Assembly (NCBI GenBank): GCA_963720675.1
Contig: CAVRGH010000003.1
Span: 235,844 to 299,843 of the forward strand
Direction: 5' to 3'
DNA from: JALHSW01 sp963720675
Lineage (GTDB): Bacteria; Actinomycetota; Acidimicrobiia; IMCC26256; PALSA-555
Length of the DNA stretch: 64,000 bases
Shown here: in pieces, positions 44,817 through 55,159 of the stretch
Position numbering within the stretch: the stretch's first letter is position 1
How the letters are laid out: each line of letters opens with the position of its first letter
Made by a program: the position numbers and the translations under genes
Notes under the pieces: model-generated
Seen by the model: only the letters and a program-made list of their open reading frames with translations
What the model was told of the DNA's origin: nothing
Database searches by the model: none

Positions 44817-46064
44817 ATGCGGAGGCTGAGCGGGATTCTGGCCGGTGTGCTGCTGGCGGCGGGCTCGTTGGTGGCAGTGGGGGTGGCCCCGGCGGGTGCG
44901 CTGACGACGATCACGGTGCTCAACAACAACGACGCCGGAGCGGGCTCGTTGCGCCAGGCGTTTGTCGATGCCAACGCGGGTGGCGTTGCTCAGGCGGATG
45001 ACGTGGTGATCGTCATCCCGGCGAGTGTGGGGACGATCTCCCTCACTACTGGGTCTCTGTCCTATAACGGTGGGTCGGGCGGGACGCACGCCCTCACGGT
45101 GGAGGGTTCGGGCAACACGATCGACCAGACGGTTGCCGGTCCTCAGGTGGTTTCTTGCTCCAACAACGGGACGCTCACCATCAACGGCCTGACGATCACC
45201 GGCGCCGACGTTGGAGGCGGTGGCGGCGGGATCAACGCCTTCTGCAACTTGGTGGTGACGAACTCGACGGTGAGTGGCAACACTGCCGGCGGGGGCAGTG
45301 GTGGGATCGGCGCGTTCGGCAGCTTGGTGGTGACGAACTCGACGGTGAGTGGCAACACTGCCGGTGGGGGCGGCGGTGGGATCAACGTGTTCGGCAGCTT
45401 GGTGGTGACGAACTCGACGGTGAGTGGCAACACTGCCGGTGGGGGCGGCGGCGGAATCCTCGCGTTCGACGGCTTGGTGGTGACCAACTCGACGGTGAGC
45501 GGCAACACGGCTACGAGCTCCGGGGGCGGCATCGGTGTGTGCGGCGTGGGGTCGAACGTGTTGGTGTACGCGACGGTGGTGGAGAACACGGCTCCCTTTG
45601 GCGCGAACCTCGCCGCCGACGCATGCAACAGTTCCGTCGGCGCTGCTGCCATTGGCGATCCGTTGATGAGCTTCGGGTCCGTGGTGGCCTTGCCGCAAGG
45701 CGGCGGTGACAATTGCGCGGTGCTCGTTGATGATCCGGTGGGGTTCAACTTCTCGGACGACGACTCCTGCGAGTTCAGCGCGTCGACGGACAAGCAGAAC
45801 GCGGGCGACCCACTGCTCGGTGCGCTGGCCGACAACGGTGGCCCGACCCTGACGCGGCTACCCCAGACGGGGAGCCCGTTGATCGACGCGATCCCCAACG
45901 CCAACTGTGCCGACGGCAACACGTTGGCCGGGTTCGCGGTCACGACCGACCAGCGGGCTCTGGCCCGTCCCGAGCAGACCGGCGGGAACTGCGACATCGG
46001 CGCTGTCGAGGTCCAGCTCTCAGCGGCGGCGCCGATCGAGATCACGATCCGCTTCACCGGCTAG
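44817..46064 (+). CDS. Secreted beta-helix protein, choice-of-anchor Q type, with FTG tail
   Basis: 415 residues. Signal peptide MRRLSGILAGVLLAAGSLVAVGVAPAGA. The chain begins TTITVLNNNDAGAGSLRQAF, the usual opening of polymorphic secreted beta-helix proteins, followed by four 25-residue repeats built on LVVTNSTVSGNTAGGGGGGI. The C-terminal part (GDPLLGALADNGGPTLTRLPQTGSPLIDAI, later DQRALARPEQTGGNCDIGAVEV) is the choice-of-anchor Q domain, which normally precedes a species-specific anchor. Here the end is PIEITIRFTG, shared with the proteins ending at 8493 and 22419. Likely cell-surface; ligand unknown. Confidence 0.85.
   Translation: MRRLSGILAGVLLAAGSLVAVGVAPAGALTTITVLNNNDAGAGSLRQAFVDANAGGVAQADDVVIVIPASVGTISLTTGSLSYNGGSGGTHALTVEGSGNTIDQTVAGPQVVSCSNNGTLTINGLTITGADVGGGGGGINAFCNLVVTNSTVSGNTAGGGSGGIGAFGSLVVTNSTVSGNTAGGGGGGINVFGSLVVTNSTVSGNTAGGGGGGILAFDGLVVTNSTVSGNTATSSGGGIGVCGVGSNVLVYATVVENTAPFGANLAADACNSSVGAAAIGDPLMSFGSVVALPQGGGDNCAVLVDDPVGFNFSDDDSCEFSASTDKQNAGDPLLGALADNGGPTLTRLPQTGSPLIDAIPNANCADGNTLAGFAVTTDQRALARPEQTGGNCDIGAVEVQLSAAAPIEITIRFTG
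45249..45512 (+). repeat. 75-base tandem repeat inside secreted protein gene
   Basis: Units start at 45249, 45324, 45399 and 45474, exactly 75 bases apart, each beginning ttggtggtga and coding for 25 residues of beta-helix. The units are nearly identical in DNA, which points to recent duplication and possible length variation. Confidence 0.85.
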
Positions 46065-46100
46065 CCCCGCGACCCGAAGCCAACGCGCCGGGCGGCGGTC

Positions 46101-46682
46101 TCAGAGCGTGATGGTCGCGCCGAAGCTGAGCAGCGCGACGAGCGAACAGATGCCGGCCACGACGTTGATCACACCGATGATCCGGTCAGCGCGCGCCAGG
46201 CGCGAGCCCGCTTCCCCGAGGCGCTCGAAGGCGGCGAGTCGTACGTGATAGCTCCACCGAAGTCCTCGAAGCGCCCCCGCGACGAGCAGACGGTCCATCG
46301 TGCTCGCGGTGCCGTGCCGGCGAGGAGTGAGATCCTGCTCGTACTGGCGGGCGAGCGGGTAGGCAAACGCGAGCCCGACCCACCTGGTGACGAGTCGCAT
46401 GATCAAGGCGACGAACACGAGAGCAAAGGGCGTCAACAGGCCGGAGGCGATCTTGCCGGATGACGACGTGTCCAGATCGAGCTTGTTCGACTCCGCTTGC
46501 GTGTCGGCCACGATCACGCCGACGGTGAAACCGAAGAACAGCACCGCGTAGAAGGAGCGTCGAACCAGGTACACGGCGATCAGGCGCGCCGAGTCGGCGC
46601 GGCCCGGCAGGAGCGCAACGCTCGGATGCAGGCGGAGGTTGTCCGATGGCACGCGTGCTGATGTTCCGCTCGGCCTCCGCAT
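46101..46682 (-). CDS. Integral membrane protein, DUF4328-like
   Basis: 193 residues with four membrane segments: YLVRRSFYAVLFFGFTVGVIVA, LLTPFALVFVALIMRLVTRWVGLAFAYP, a possible middle segment and IIGVINVVAGICSLVALLSFG at the end. The RWVGLAFAYP and basic loop between helices suggest a DUF4328-like family, but I am not sure. It converges with the secreted beta-helix gene 37 bases away. TAAGGT lies nine bases before the ATG. Function unknown. Confidence 0.65.
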   Translation of the reverse strand: MRRPSGTSARVPSDNLRLHPSVALLPGRADSARLIAVYLVRRSFYAVLFFGFTVGVIVADTQAESNKLDLDTSSSGKIASGLLTPFALVFVALIMRLVTRWVGLAFAYPLARQYEQDLTPRRHGTASTMDRLLVAGALRGLRWSYHVRLAAFERLGEAGSRLARADRIIGVINVVAGICSLVALLSFGATITL

Positions 46683-46691
46683 AACCGGCTG

Positions 46692-46697
46692 ACCTTA
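46692..46697 (-). promoter_or_regulatory. -10 hexamer for membrane protein gene
   Basis: TAAGGT on the minus strand nine bases before the ATG at 46682. The rest of the 179-base divergent gap to the ferredoxin gene shows no other clear site. Confidence 0.35.
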
Positions 46698-46861
46698 CCG
46701 AGACCTGCAACAGGCGTACCGCGGCCGAGTGAGGCACCACTTCACAGCATCTTCACGCCTTCCGACGTCCGTGCTTCATCCGCGCGGCGTTTGCTCGGAG
46801 CGAAGGCACGCACGAGCACACGGCGTGCTCCACGGCACGACCTGAACAAGGGAGAGACACC

Positions 46862-47086
46862 ATGAAGGTCTGGATCGATCAGGACGCTTGCATCGGAAAC
46901 GGGATCTGCGCCGACGTGGCCGGGGACCTCTTCATGTACGACGGCGACCTGGCCTACGTGCGAGATGGCGACCAGGTCCTCACCGCGCGCGGGTCGATGA
47001 TCTCGGTTCCGCCGGGACGCGAGGACGCTGTGCTCGAAGCCGCGGAGGAGTGCCCTGCCGCCTGCATCTACATCGAGAACGACTGA
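46862..47086 (+). CDS. Ferredoxin, 3Fe-4S-type cysteine set
   Basis: 74 residues. Cluster ligands are C10 and C16 (CIGNGIC) and C64 in EECPAACIYIE, with N13 where a 4Fe-4S ferredoxin has its second cysteine, so a 3Fe-4S cluster is expected; C68 is extra. Such ferredoxins usually serve cytochromes P450 or other oxygenases. GGGAGAGACACC precedes the ATG. No P450 is adjacent. The PFOR gene 3.3 kb downstream also needs a low-potential acceptor, but pairing is only a guess. Confidence 0.88.
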   Translation: MKVWIDQDACIGNGICADVAGDLFMYDGDLAYVRDGDQVLTARGSMISVPPGREDAVLEAAEECPAACIYIEND

Positions 47087-47279
47087 CGACGGTGTGAGTG
47101 GCGAGCGCGGAGTGAACCTGAGCGCCCGGTCCGCCGGGCTCGCGCGGCCCGATGATCCCGGGTTCTTCGACGCCCGCGTGAAGGGCGACCTGGTTCTGTG
47201 ACCTCGAGGGCGAAGCGTCGAGAGGTCGAACCCACCGCCACCGCCCCCGGCCGGCTGCGGCCGGGCCAGAATGCAGCCC

Positions 47280-48816
47280 ATGAGCCACACGCTGGGGATC
47301 GACGTCGGCACCACGAACGCGAAGGCAGCGCTGGTCCGCGACGACGGCATGATCGTGGCGAGCGCATCGCGGCCGATCCCTACGGTGCGCGACGGCGTAA
47401 GTCGCCGAGCAGAGCCCCGCTGCGTTGTGGGACGCGGTGCTCGGCGCGGTGCGTGAAGTGACCGACGCGGCACCTTCGGCTGCAGCGAGCGTGGGCGCGG
47501 TCCTGTGTGCCAGCCAGTACTCCTCGACGGTCCCGGTCGACGCGCAGGGGAACCCGACCGGCGAGATCGTGCTCTACCTGGACCATCGGGGGACCGACCA
47601 CTGCTTCGCGATCATGGAGCGCGAGCCCGAGTCGCTCGTGACGTTCATCGACCACCACGGCATCCCGCCGGTCGGGGGTGGGCTGTCGCTCGCCCATATC
47701 CTCCACTACCAGCTCGACCGGCCCGACGTGCACGCGGCGACGGCCACCTACCTCGAGCCGATGGACTTCGTGAACCTGCGCCTGACCGGGCGCGTGGCCG
47801 CGACGCAGTGCACGATGCTCACGACCCAGATGTGCGACAACCGCACCATCGGCACGCTCGAGTACGACGCCGAGCTGGTGCGCCTTGCCGGGGTCGACGC
47901 CGACCGGTTGCCGTCGCTGGTCGCCGTCGACGCCGCGCTGGGTGCGCCGCTCCCCGAGATCGCCGACGCCCTCGGGATCCCGCGGGACGCCGTCGTCTAT
48001 GCGGGTGTGAACGACAGCCAGGCGGGCGCGATCGCAACGGGCGCCTACCGGCCGGGCCGGGCCGGAGCCATGATCGGGACCACCAGCGTGCTGCTCGAGA
48101 CCATGGACCGGAAGGACACCGACCTCGACCACGAGATCGCGTCGATCCCCGGCCCCCTCGGCGAGCGCTACGTGGTGTTCGCCGAGAACGGGCTCGGGGG
48201 CAAGGCGCTCGAGCACGTGCTCGCCAACATCGTGTACGCGACCGACGAGCTCGCCGACCATGTCGCCGCGGACCACTTCGAGCACCTCGACGACGCCCTG
48301 CGCGCCGTGCCGGCCGGCAGCAATGGCGTGCTCTTCCTCCCGTGGCTCGCCGGCACACTCGCCCCACGCGCCGACACCCTCATGCGGGGCGGCTTCCTGA
48401 ACCTCTCGCTCGACACCCACCGCACGCATCTGGTGCGCGCCGTGGTGGAGGGCATCTGTCACAACTTCGCCTGGCTCGCACCCTTCGTCGAGGCGTTCAC
48501 CGGCGAGCGCGTCGACGAGCTCGTCTTCGGTGGCGGTGCCGCGCGCTCACCGGTCTGGGCCCAGATCCTCGCCGACGTCGTGGACCGCCCGGTCCGTACC
48601 CTCGAGGCCCCCGACTTCGTCGGCGCACGCGCCGCCGCACTCCTCGCGCACCAACGGGCCGGCACCCTCGACGCGGACGACCTGGCCGCCCTCGTGATCA
48701 CCGACGCCGAGTACGAGCCCGACCCGGCCAACCGCGCGGTCCACGACGCGACCCACGAGCAGTTCGTGGCCGTGTTCGACGCGCTCCAACCCATCTACCA
48801 CGGGCTGAACGCGTGA
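47280..48816 (+). CDS. FGGY-family carbohydrate kinase (one frame break)
   Basis: About 511 residues. The first frame holds the phosphate-1 loop LGIDVGTTNAKAALV. A +1 break near 47398 then gives VAEQSPAALWDAVLGAVREV and the rest: VLYLDHRGTDHC, GVNDSQAGAIATGAYRPGRAG, GTTSVLLETM and ELVFGGGAARSPVWAQILADVVDRPV, all xylulokinase/FGGY blocks. It phosphorylates a sugar or polyol with ATP. The PLP lyase-like gene starts 31 bases downstream, so the two probably work in sequence. Substrate unknown. Confidence 0.85.
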
Positions 48817-48847
48817 CGTACCCATCGATCGACGGAGGAACCTGGCG

Positions 48848-50245
48848 ATGAGCGACTACCCGTACGCAGACCGGTACCCCGTGAACCGCACCCTCCCGGC
48901 CACAGGGCGCGACCGCGGTGAGCTGCTCGCCGAGCTCCGCGAGATGGCCCAGGGCGAGGACGCGTACTGGGAGACCGGCCGCTGCTCCGGCACCATGTAC
49001 TGCGGCGACCACGACCACTACGCGTTCATGAACGAGGCGTTCGGGACGTTCTCGCACGCGAACATCCTCCAGCGCGACATGTTCCCCAGCGCGACGAAGT
49101 TCGAGGCCGAGATCATCGGCATGACGCTCGACATGCTCCACGCAGGGGCGATCGAGGACGGCTCGCCGGCCGGCATGGTCACCACCGGCGGTACGGGCAG
49201 CATCCTCCATTCCATGCTCGCCTACCGCGAGCAGGCACGCGCGGTGCGCGGGATCGCCGCACCCAACGTGATCAAGCCCGAGACCGGCCACCCCGCGTTC
49301 GACAAGGCGTGCCATCTCCTCGGGATCGAGCTGCGCAAGGTGCCGGTGGATCCGGTGACGGCTCGCGCCGATGTCCGCGCGGTGGCCGCGGCGATCGACG
49401 ACAGCACGGCCGCGGTCATCGCCTCCGCCCCGAACTACGGCTACGGCACGATCGATCCGGTCGCCGAGCTGTCCGACCTCGCGCTCGAGCGGGGCGTCGG
49501 CCTGCACGTCGACGGGTGTCTCGGTGGGTTCATCCTCCCGTGGGGTGAAGAGCTCGGCTACGACATCCCGGTCTTCGACTTCCGCATCCCCGGGGTCACC
49601 TCGATCTCGGCCGACACCCACAAGTACGCCTACGGCCTGAAGGGCACGTCGGTCCTCGCGTTCCGCGACCGCGCGCTTCGTGACGGTCAGTACTTCTTCC
49701 TCACCGATTGGAGCGGCGGCAAGTACTGCTCGCCGGGGATCGAGGGGTCCCGTTCGGGCGGCCTGCTCGCCGCGACCTGGGCCGGGATGCTGGCCATCGG
49801 GCGCGACGGCTATCTGGCCTACGCCAAGCAGATCTTCGAGACCGCGTTCGCGATGCAGGACGCGGTGCGCACGCATCCCGAGCTGCGGATCATCGGCGCA
49901 CCGACGTTCTGCTTCAGCTTCACGTCGGACGACTTCGACATCTACCTGGTCAACGACTTCATGCGCACGAAGGGCTGGCGCTTCAACGGCCAGCAGTACC
50001 CGAACGCGATCCACATGGCGGTGACCCGACCCCAGACCCAACCGGGCCTCGTGGACCAGTTCGCCGCCGACCTCGCCGAGGCGGTCGTGTACGCGTGCGA
50101 GCACCACGACGAGCCACCGAAGAGCGGGGCGATCTATGGCGGTATCCCGGGCGGCCCGACCTCGGAGGCCGACGAGTTCATCCGCGCGGTGATGACCGAG
50201 ATGATGGACGAGCAGCAGGAGCTCCCCCCGCTCCCGGGCGGCTGA
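48848..50245 (+). CDS. Sphingosine-1-phosphate-lyase-like PLP enzyme
   Basis: 465-residue fold-type I PLP enzyme of the group II decarboxylase superfamily, closest to sphingosine-1-phosphate lyase: GRCSGTMYCGDHDHYAFMNEAFG at the start, MVTTGGTGSILHSMLAYR, HPAFDKACHLLGIEL, LHVDGCLGGFILPW and the PLP lysine in SADTHKYAYGLKG (K259). Unlike eukaryotic enzyme it has no membrane helix. Such enzymes cleave phosphorylated amino alcohols to an aldehyde and phosphoethanolamine. Downstream of an FGGY kinase, it may act on a phosphorylated amino-polyol. GGAGG precedes the ATG. Confidence 0.85.
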   Translation: MSDYPYADRYPVNRTLPATGRDRGELLAELREMAQGEDAYWETGRCSGTMYCGDHDHYAFMNEAFGTFSHANILQRDMFPSATKFEAEIIGMTLDMLHAGAIEDGSPAGMVTTGGTGSILHSMLAYREQARAVRGIAAPNVIKPETGHPAFDKACHLLGIELRKVPVDPVTARADVRAVAAAIDDSTAAVIASAPNYGYGTIDPVAELSDLALERGVGLHVDGCLGGFILPWGEELGYDIPVFDFRIPGVTSISADTHKYAYGLKGTSVLAFRDRALRDGQYFFLTDWSGGKYCSPGIEGSRSGGLLAATWAGMLAIGRDGYLAYAKQIFETAFAMQDAVRTHPELRIIGAPTFCFSFTSDDFDIYLVNDFMRTKGWRFNGQQYPNAIHMAVTRPQTQPGLVDQFAADLAEAVVYACEHHDEPPKSGAIYGGIPGGPTSEADEFIRAVMTEMMDEQQELPPLPGG

Positions 50246-50401
50246 CCTGGCCGTCGCACGGGGAGCGCCGTGGCAGATCGGGTGATCGTCGCCGGTAGCG
50301 GCGGCGGTTCGGGCAACGCGATCTCGGTCCCCGGGGCGCTCGGCCGGGCGAGGTGACTTCGGACCCTTGTCGGGGCTCTCCCGGTGGGCGAACCTGGCGC
50401 G

Positions 50402-53400
50402 ATGAGCGATCGACGGATCCTCGACGGCAACGAAGCGGCGGCGCGGGTCGCCTACCGCTGCTCCGAGGTGATCGCCATCTACCCGATCACGCCGGCGTCG
50501 CCGATGGCCGAGCATTGCGACGCGTGGAGTGCGGCGCAACGGCCCAACCTCTGGGGCACCGTCCCCGAGGTGATCGAGATGCAGTCGGAGGCGGGTGCAG
50601 CCGGGACGCTGCACGGAGCGACCACGCGCGGCGCCCTCGCGGCCACGTTCACCGCTTCGCAGGGACTGCTCCTCATGCTCCCGAACATGTTCAAGGTCGC
50701 GGGCGAGCTCTCGCCCGCGGTCATCCACGTCGCGGCCCGATCGGTCGCCACCCACGCACTCTCGATCTTCGGGGACCACAGCGACGTGATGGCCGCACGC
50801 ACGACGGGTTGGGCGATGCTCTCGTCGGGCTCCGTCCAGGAAGCGGCCGACCTCGCGCTGGTGGCGCACGCGGCCACCCTGGAGTCGCGAGTGCCGTTCC
50901 TGCACTTCTTCGACGGCTTCCGGACGTCGCACGAGATCGCGTCCATCGACCCGCCGAGCGATCCCGATATGGCCGCGCTCGTCGATGACGACTGGATCGC
51001 CGCCCACCGACGACGGGCCCTCGATCCTGACCATCCAGTCCTGCGCGGCAGCGCCCAGAATCCCGACGTCTTCTTCCAGGCGCGCGAGGCGCTGAACCCG
51101 TACGTGGACGCAGTCCCGGGGATCGTCGAAGGCGCGTTCGCCCGCCTCGCGGAACGGACGGGACGTCACTACGGGCTCGTCGAGTACACGGGGGCGCCCG
51201 ACGCGGAGCGCGTGATCGTGCTCATGGGCTCGGGCATCGGTGCCGCGGTCGAGGCCGTCGACGCCCTCGTCGTGGCGGGCGAGAAGGTCGGGGTGCTCCA
51301 GATCCGCCTCTACCGACCGTTCCCCGCCGAGGCGATCGTCGCCGCCCTCCCGGAGTCGGTGCGCGCCGTCGCCGTGCTCGACCGGACGAAGGAGCCGGGC
51401 GCGCCCGGGGAGCCGCTGCGCCTCGACGTCCTCGCGGCACTCGCCGGCGCCGCGAGCCGTGGCGTGCGAGCACTGCCGCGTGTCGTCGGCGGTCGGTACG
51501 GCCTGTCGTCGAAGGAGTTCACGCCGGCAATGGTGCGGTCGGTGCTCGGTTCACTCGATTCGAGCGAGCCACGTGACGGCTTCACCGTCGGGATCGTCGA
51601 CGACGTCACCCATACGAGCCTCGAGGTCGATCGCTCGTTCACGACCGACCATGCCGCGCTGCGAGCGGTGTTCTACGGACTCGGGAGCGACGGCACGGTC
51701 GGTGCGAACAAGCAGACCGTCAAGATCGTCGGTGGGCGCACCGACCTCCATGCGCAGGGCTACTTCGTCTACGACTCGAAGAAGTCGGGGTCGATGACCG
51801 TGTCGCACCTCCGCTTCGACGCCGCGCCGATCCGCTCCACCTATCTCGTGCAGGAAGCGGACTTCGTGGCGTGCCACCAGTTCGGTCTCCTCGAGCGCGT
51901 CGACGTGCTCGGCGTCGCCGCGCCGGGCGCGACCCTGCTGCTGAACAGCCCGTACCCGGCTGACGCGACCTGGGACCACCTGTCGAGCGACGTGCAGGCG
52001 GCGATCCTCGAGAAGGGTCTCGCCGTGCACGTGATCGACGCGCACCGCGTCGCCCGGGACGCTGGTCTCGCCGGGCAGATCAACGTGGTGATGCAGGTCT
52101 GCTGCTTCGCGTTGACGGACCTGCTCCCGCTCGACGTCGCGCTCGACGCGATCCGTGCATCGGTCCGTGAGGTGTACGGCAAGCGAGGTGGTCCGGTCGT
52201 CGACGCCAACCTTGCTGCCATCGACGCGGCGCCGGCGGCGTTGGCGCAGCTCCTCGTCCCGACCGCGGTCACCGCCACCCGAGTCCGGCGACCCGCAGTA
52301 CCACCGGACTCCTCCGGCTTCGTGCAGCGTGTCACGGCCCGAATCCTGGCCGGCGAGGGTGACCTGCTCCCGGTGAGCGCGCTTCCCGTCGACGGCACGT
52401 TCCCGACCGGGACGGCGAGGGTCGAAAAGCGCTCGCTCGCGGCCGAGATCCCGATCTGGGATCCCGAGATCTGCATCGACTGCGCACGTTGCGCGCTCGT
52501 GTGCCCGCACGCGGCTATCCGCATGAAGATCCACGAGCCGGCATCGACGTCGGCCGACGGTGCTCCGGACGTCGCCTCGGACCGGGCCCTCCCGAGCAAG
52601 CCGTTCCGGTCCCACGACCATCCGGGGCTGCTGCTCACGATCCAGGTCGCGCCCGACGACTGCACCGGTTGTGGCGTATGCGTCGACGTGTGTCCGGCCA
52701 AGTCGAAGTCCGAGGTCAAGCACAAGGCGATCGACATGGAACCCATCGCCGAGCACCTCGAGCGCGAACGGGACCGGTTCCGTGCGTTCCTGCACCTCGA
52801 CGGTGTGCCCGACGGTCTCCTGGACCCCGCCTCGGTCAAGGGCTCCCAGGCGCGCGAGCCGTTGTTCGAGTTCTCGGGTGCTTGCGCCGGGTGCGGTGAG
52901 ACCCCGTACCTCAAGCTGCTCACCCAGCTCTTCGGCGACCGGGCGCTGGTCGCGAACGCGACTGGCTGCTCGTCGATCTACGGCGGCAACCTGCCAACGA
53001 CCCCATGGGGAACCGACGCCGCCGGGCGCGGTCCGGCATGGTCGAACTCCCTCTTCGAGGACAACGCCGAGTTCGGGCTCGGGATGCGCATCGCACTCGA
53101 CCGCCAGAGCGCCACCGCGCGACGACTCGTGACCGAGATCCGGGCGTCGCTCGGCGAGGACCTCGCGGCCGCGGTGCTCGCGGTAGACCCGGTGGCGCCC
53201 GTCGACGACGTCACCGTCGCGGCCCAGCGGTCCCGGATCGCCGAGCTCGATGCTCGCCTCGCCCGGCTCGTCGACGCAGACGATCCCGACGTCGCCCGTC
53301 GCGCCCGCTCGCTCGCACCGCTGACTGGCACGCTCGTGCGCAAGAACGTCTGGATCGTCGGGGGTGACGGTTGGGCGTACGACATCGGTGCCGGTGGTCT

Positions 53401-54035
53401 CGATCACGTGCTGGGGTCGGGACGCGACGTGAACGTGCTCGTGCTCGATACCGAGGTCTATTCGAACACCGGAGGGCAGGCCTCGAAGTCCACCCCCCGT
53501 GCCGCGGTCGCGAAGTTCGCATCCGGGGGAAAGCGCACCGCGAAGAAGGACCTCGGTGTCGAGGCGCGGCGCTACGGCGACGTGTACATCGCCCAGGTCG
53601 CGATCGGTGCGAACGACATCCAGACGGTCAAGGCGTTCGCCGAGGCCGAGGCGTGGCCGGGACCGTCGCTCATCATCGCCTATTCGACCTGCATAGCCCA
53701 CGGGATCGACATGCGGACGTCGATGACGCACCGAGCGCGATGCCGTCCGGTCCGGCTACTGGCCGCTCTACCGGTTCCACCCCGCCGCCGACGAGCACAC
53801 GCACCCGTTCCAGCTGGACAGCAAGGCCCCGTCGATCGCCCTGGGCGAATTCCTCGACGCCGAGCAACGCTTCGCGATGCTCTCCCGCACCAGTCCCGAC
53901 GAAGCCGCGGATCTGCGTGCCCTCGCGCAGGCCGACGTCGACGAACGCTGGCGCTACTACACCCAGCTTGCTGGGATCGAGCGCAGCCTGACCCACCTCC
54001 CGTCCACGGTCCCGTCCGATGAGCAGCCCGAGTGA
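50402..54035 (+). CDS. nifJ: Pyruvate:ferredoxin (flavodoxin) oxidoreductase, single chain (one frame break)
   Basis: About 1210 residues; one polypeptide with all PFOR domains: domain I (DGNEAAARVAYRCSEVIAIYPITPASPMAE), gamma domain, two 4Fe-4S motifs (CIDCARCALVCP about 690 and CTGCGVCVDVCP about 754), the proximal-cluster CAGCGE (about 827), the ThDP region GGDGWAYDIGAGGLDHV with NVLVLDTEVYSNTGGQASKSTP, and STCIAHG (about 1097). It converts pyruvate and CoA to acetyl-CoA, CO2 and reduced ferredoxin or flavodoxin. A surplus base near 53733 shifts the frame; the end is SGYWPLYRFHPAADEHTHPF to 54035. Oxygen-sensitive enzyme, suggesting some anaerobic metabolism. Confidence 0.92.
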
Positions 54036-54048
54036 CGGAACGCGGCAG

Positions 54049-55054
54049 ATGACAAATCTCACGACCACCTACCTCGGCCTCGATCTCGCGAGTCCGCTCG
54101 TCGCCTCGGCCGGTCCGCTCACCGGGCGCATCGACACGCTCGAGCGGCTCGTGGCCGCGGGCGCGGCCGCGGTGGTGCTTCCCTCGCTCTTCGAAGAGGA
54201 GCTCGTCGCTGGCGCACTCGAACGTCAACTGCGGTTCACCCAGGGGACGGAGGCGTTCGCCGAGGCGCTCACGTATCTCCCCGAGCCCGAAGGCGCCGAC
54301 GAGCTCGATCGGCACCTGCAGCTGGTCGCGGACGCCAAGGCGACCCTCGACGTGCCAGTGATCGCGAGCCTCAACGGCACGACGCGGGGCGGATGGATCC
54401 ACTACGCCTCCGAGCTCACGGACGCTGGCGCCGATGCGCTCGAGCTCAACGTCTATTCCATCGGTGCGAACGCCGACGACACGGCCGGATCGCTGGAGGG
54501 CGAGCTGCTCGACCTCGTGCGGGCGGTGCGCGACGAGATCGAGGTGCCGCTCGCCGTGAAGATCTCACCGTTCTTCACGAGCGTCGCGCACTTCGTCGGG
54601 GATCTTGCGGTCGCCGGAGCCGACGGCGTCGTGTGCTTCAACCGCTTCTACCAACCCGACCTGGACCTCGAGTCCCTCGCCGTCACGCCGACCCTCGACC
54701 TGTCCACCTCGGCCGAGCTGCGGCTCCCGCTGCGATGGATCGCGCTGCTCCACGGCCGGGTGTCGTGCTCGCTCGGGCTGTCGACCGGCGTCCACACCCC
54801 CGAGGACGCGGTCAGGGCGCTGCTCGCAGGGGCCGACGTGGTGATGGCCACCTCGTCGTTGCTCGTCCACGGCCCCGAGCACCTCGCCACCCTGCACCGG
54901 GGCCTCGCGGCGTGGCTCGAGGACCACGAGTACGAGTCGGTGGCCCAGGCCCGGGGCAGTGTCGAGCGCGCGATCGGTGCCGGACCCGGCCGCGTACGAG
55001 CGCGCCAACTACCGCCAGATCCTGCGCCGCTTCACGAGCACCTACGACGCCTGA
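54049..55054 (+). CDS. Dihydroorotate-dehydrogenase-like flavoprotein (one frame break)
   Basis: About 334 residues, TIM-barrel flavoprotein: TTYLGLDLASPLVASAGPLTGRIDTLERL, VPVIASLNGTTRGGWIHYASELTDAGADALELNVY, VPLAVKISPFFTSVAHFVGDLAVAGADGVVCFNRF and VSCSLGLSTGVHTPEDAVRALLAGADVVMATSSLL. A +1 break near 54972 moves the natural end VPDPAAYERANYRQILRRFTSTYDA into the next frame. It follows PFOR by 13 bases; this pairing of NifJ with a DHOD-like protein recurs in other bacteria, so it is likely a functional partner rather than a pyrimidine enzyme. Exact reaction unknown. Confidence 0.87.
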
Positions 55055-55159
55055 CCCGTCCGGCAGACGTCCCGCGTCGCGAAGTCGTGACTTTCGCCTC
55101 TTGCTCCGGTCGAGCCCGAATCGCGACGATCTCGTGACGTCAACCGAGAGGTGCGAACG

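Noticed and set aside
45249..45512. CRISPR-like regular repeats
   Set aside because: The 75-base units are in-frame coding repeats with no spacers.
47094..47201. 35-codon frame from a GTG after the ferredoxin gene, ending FFDARVKGDLVL
   Set aside because: Coding-like in its second half, but no promoter, ribosome site or recognisable family; too short to call.
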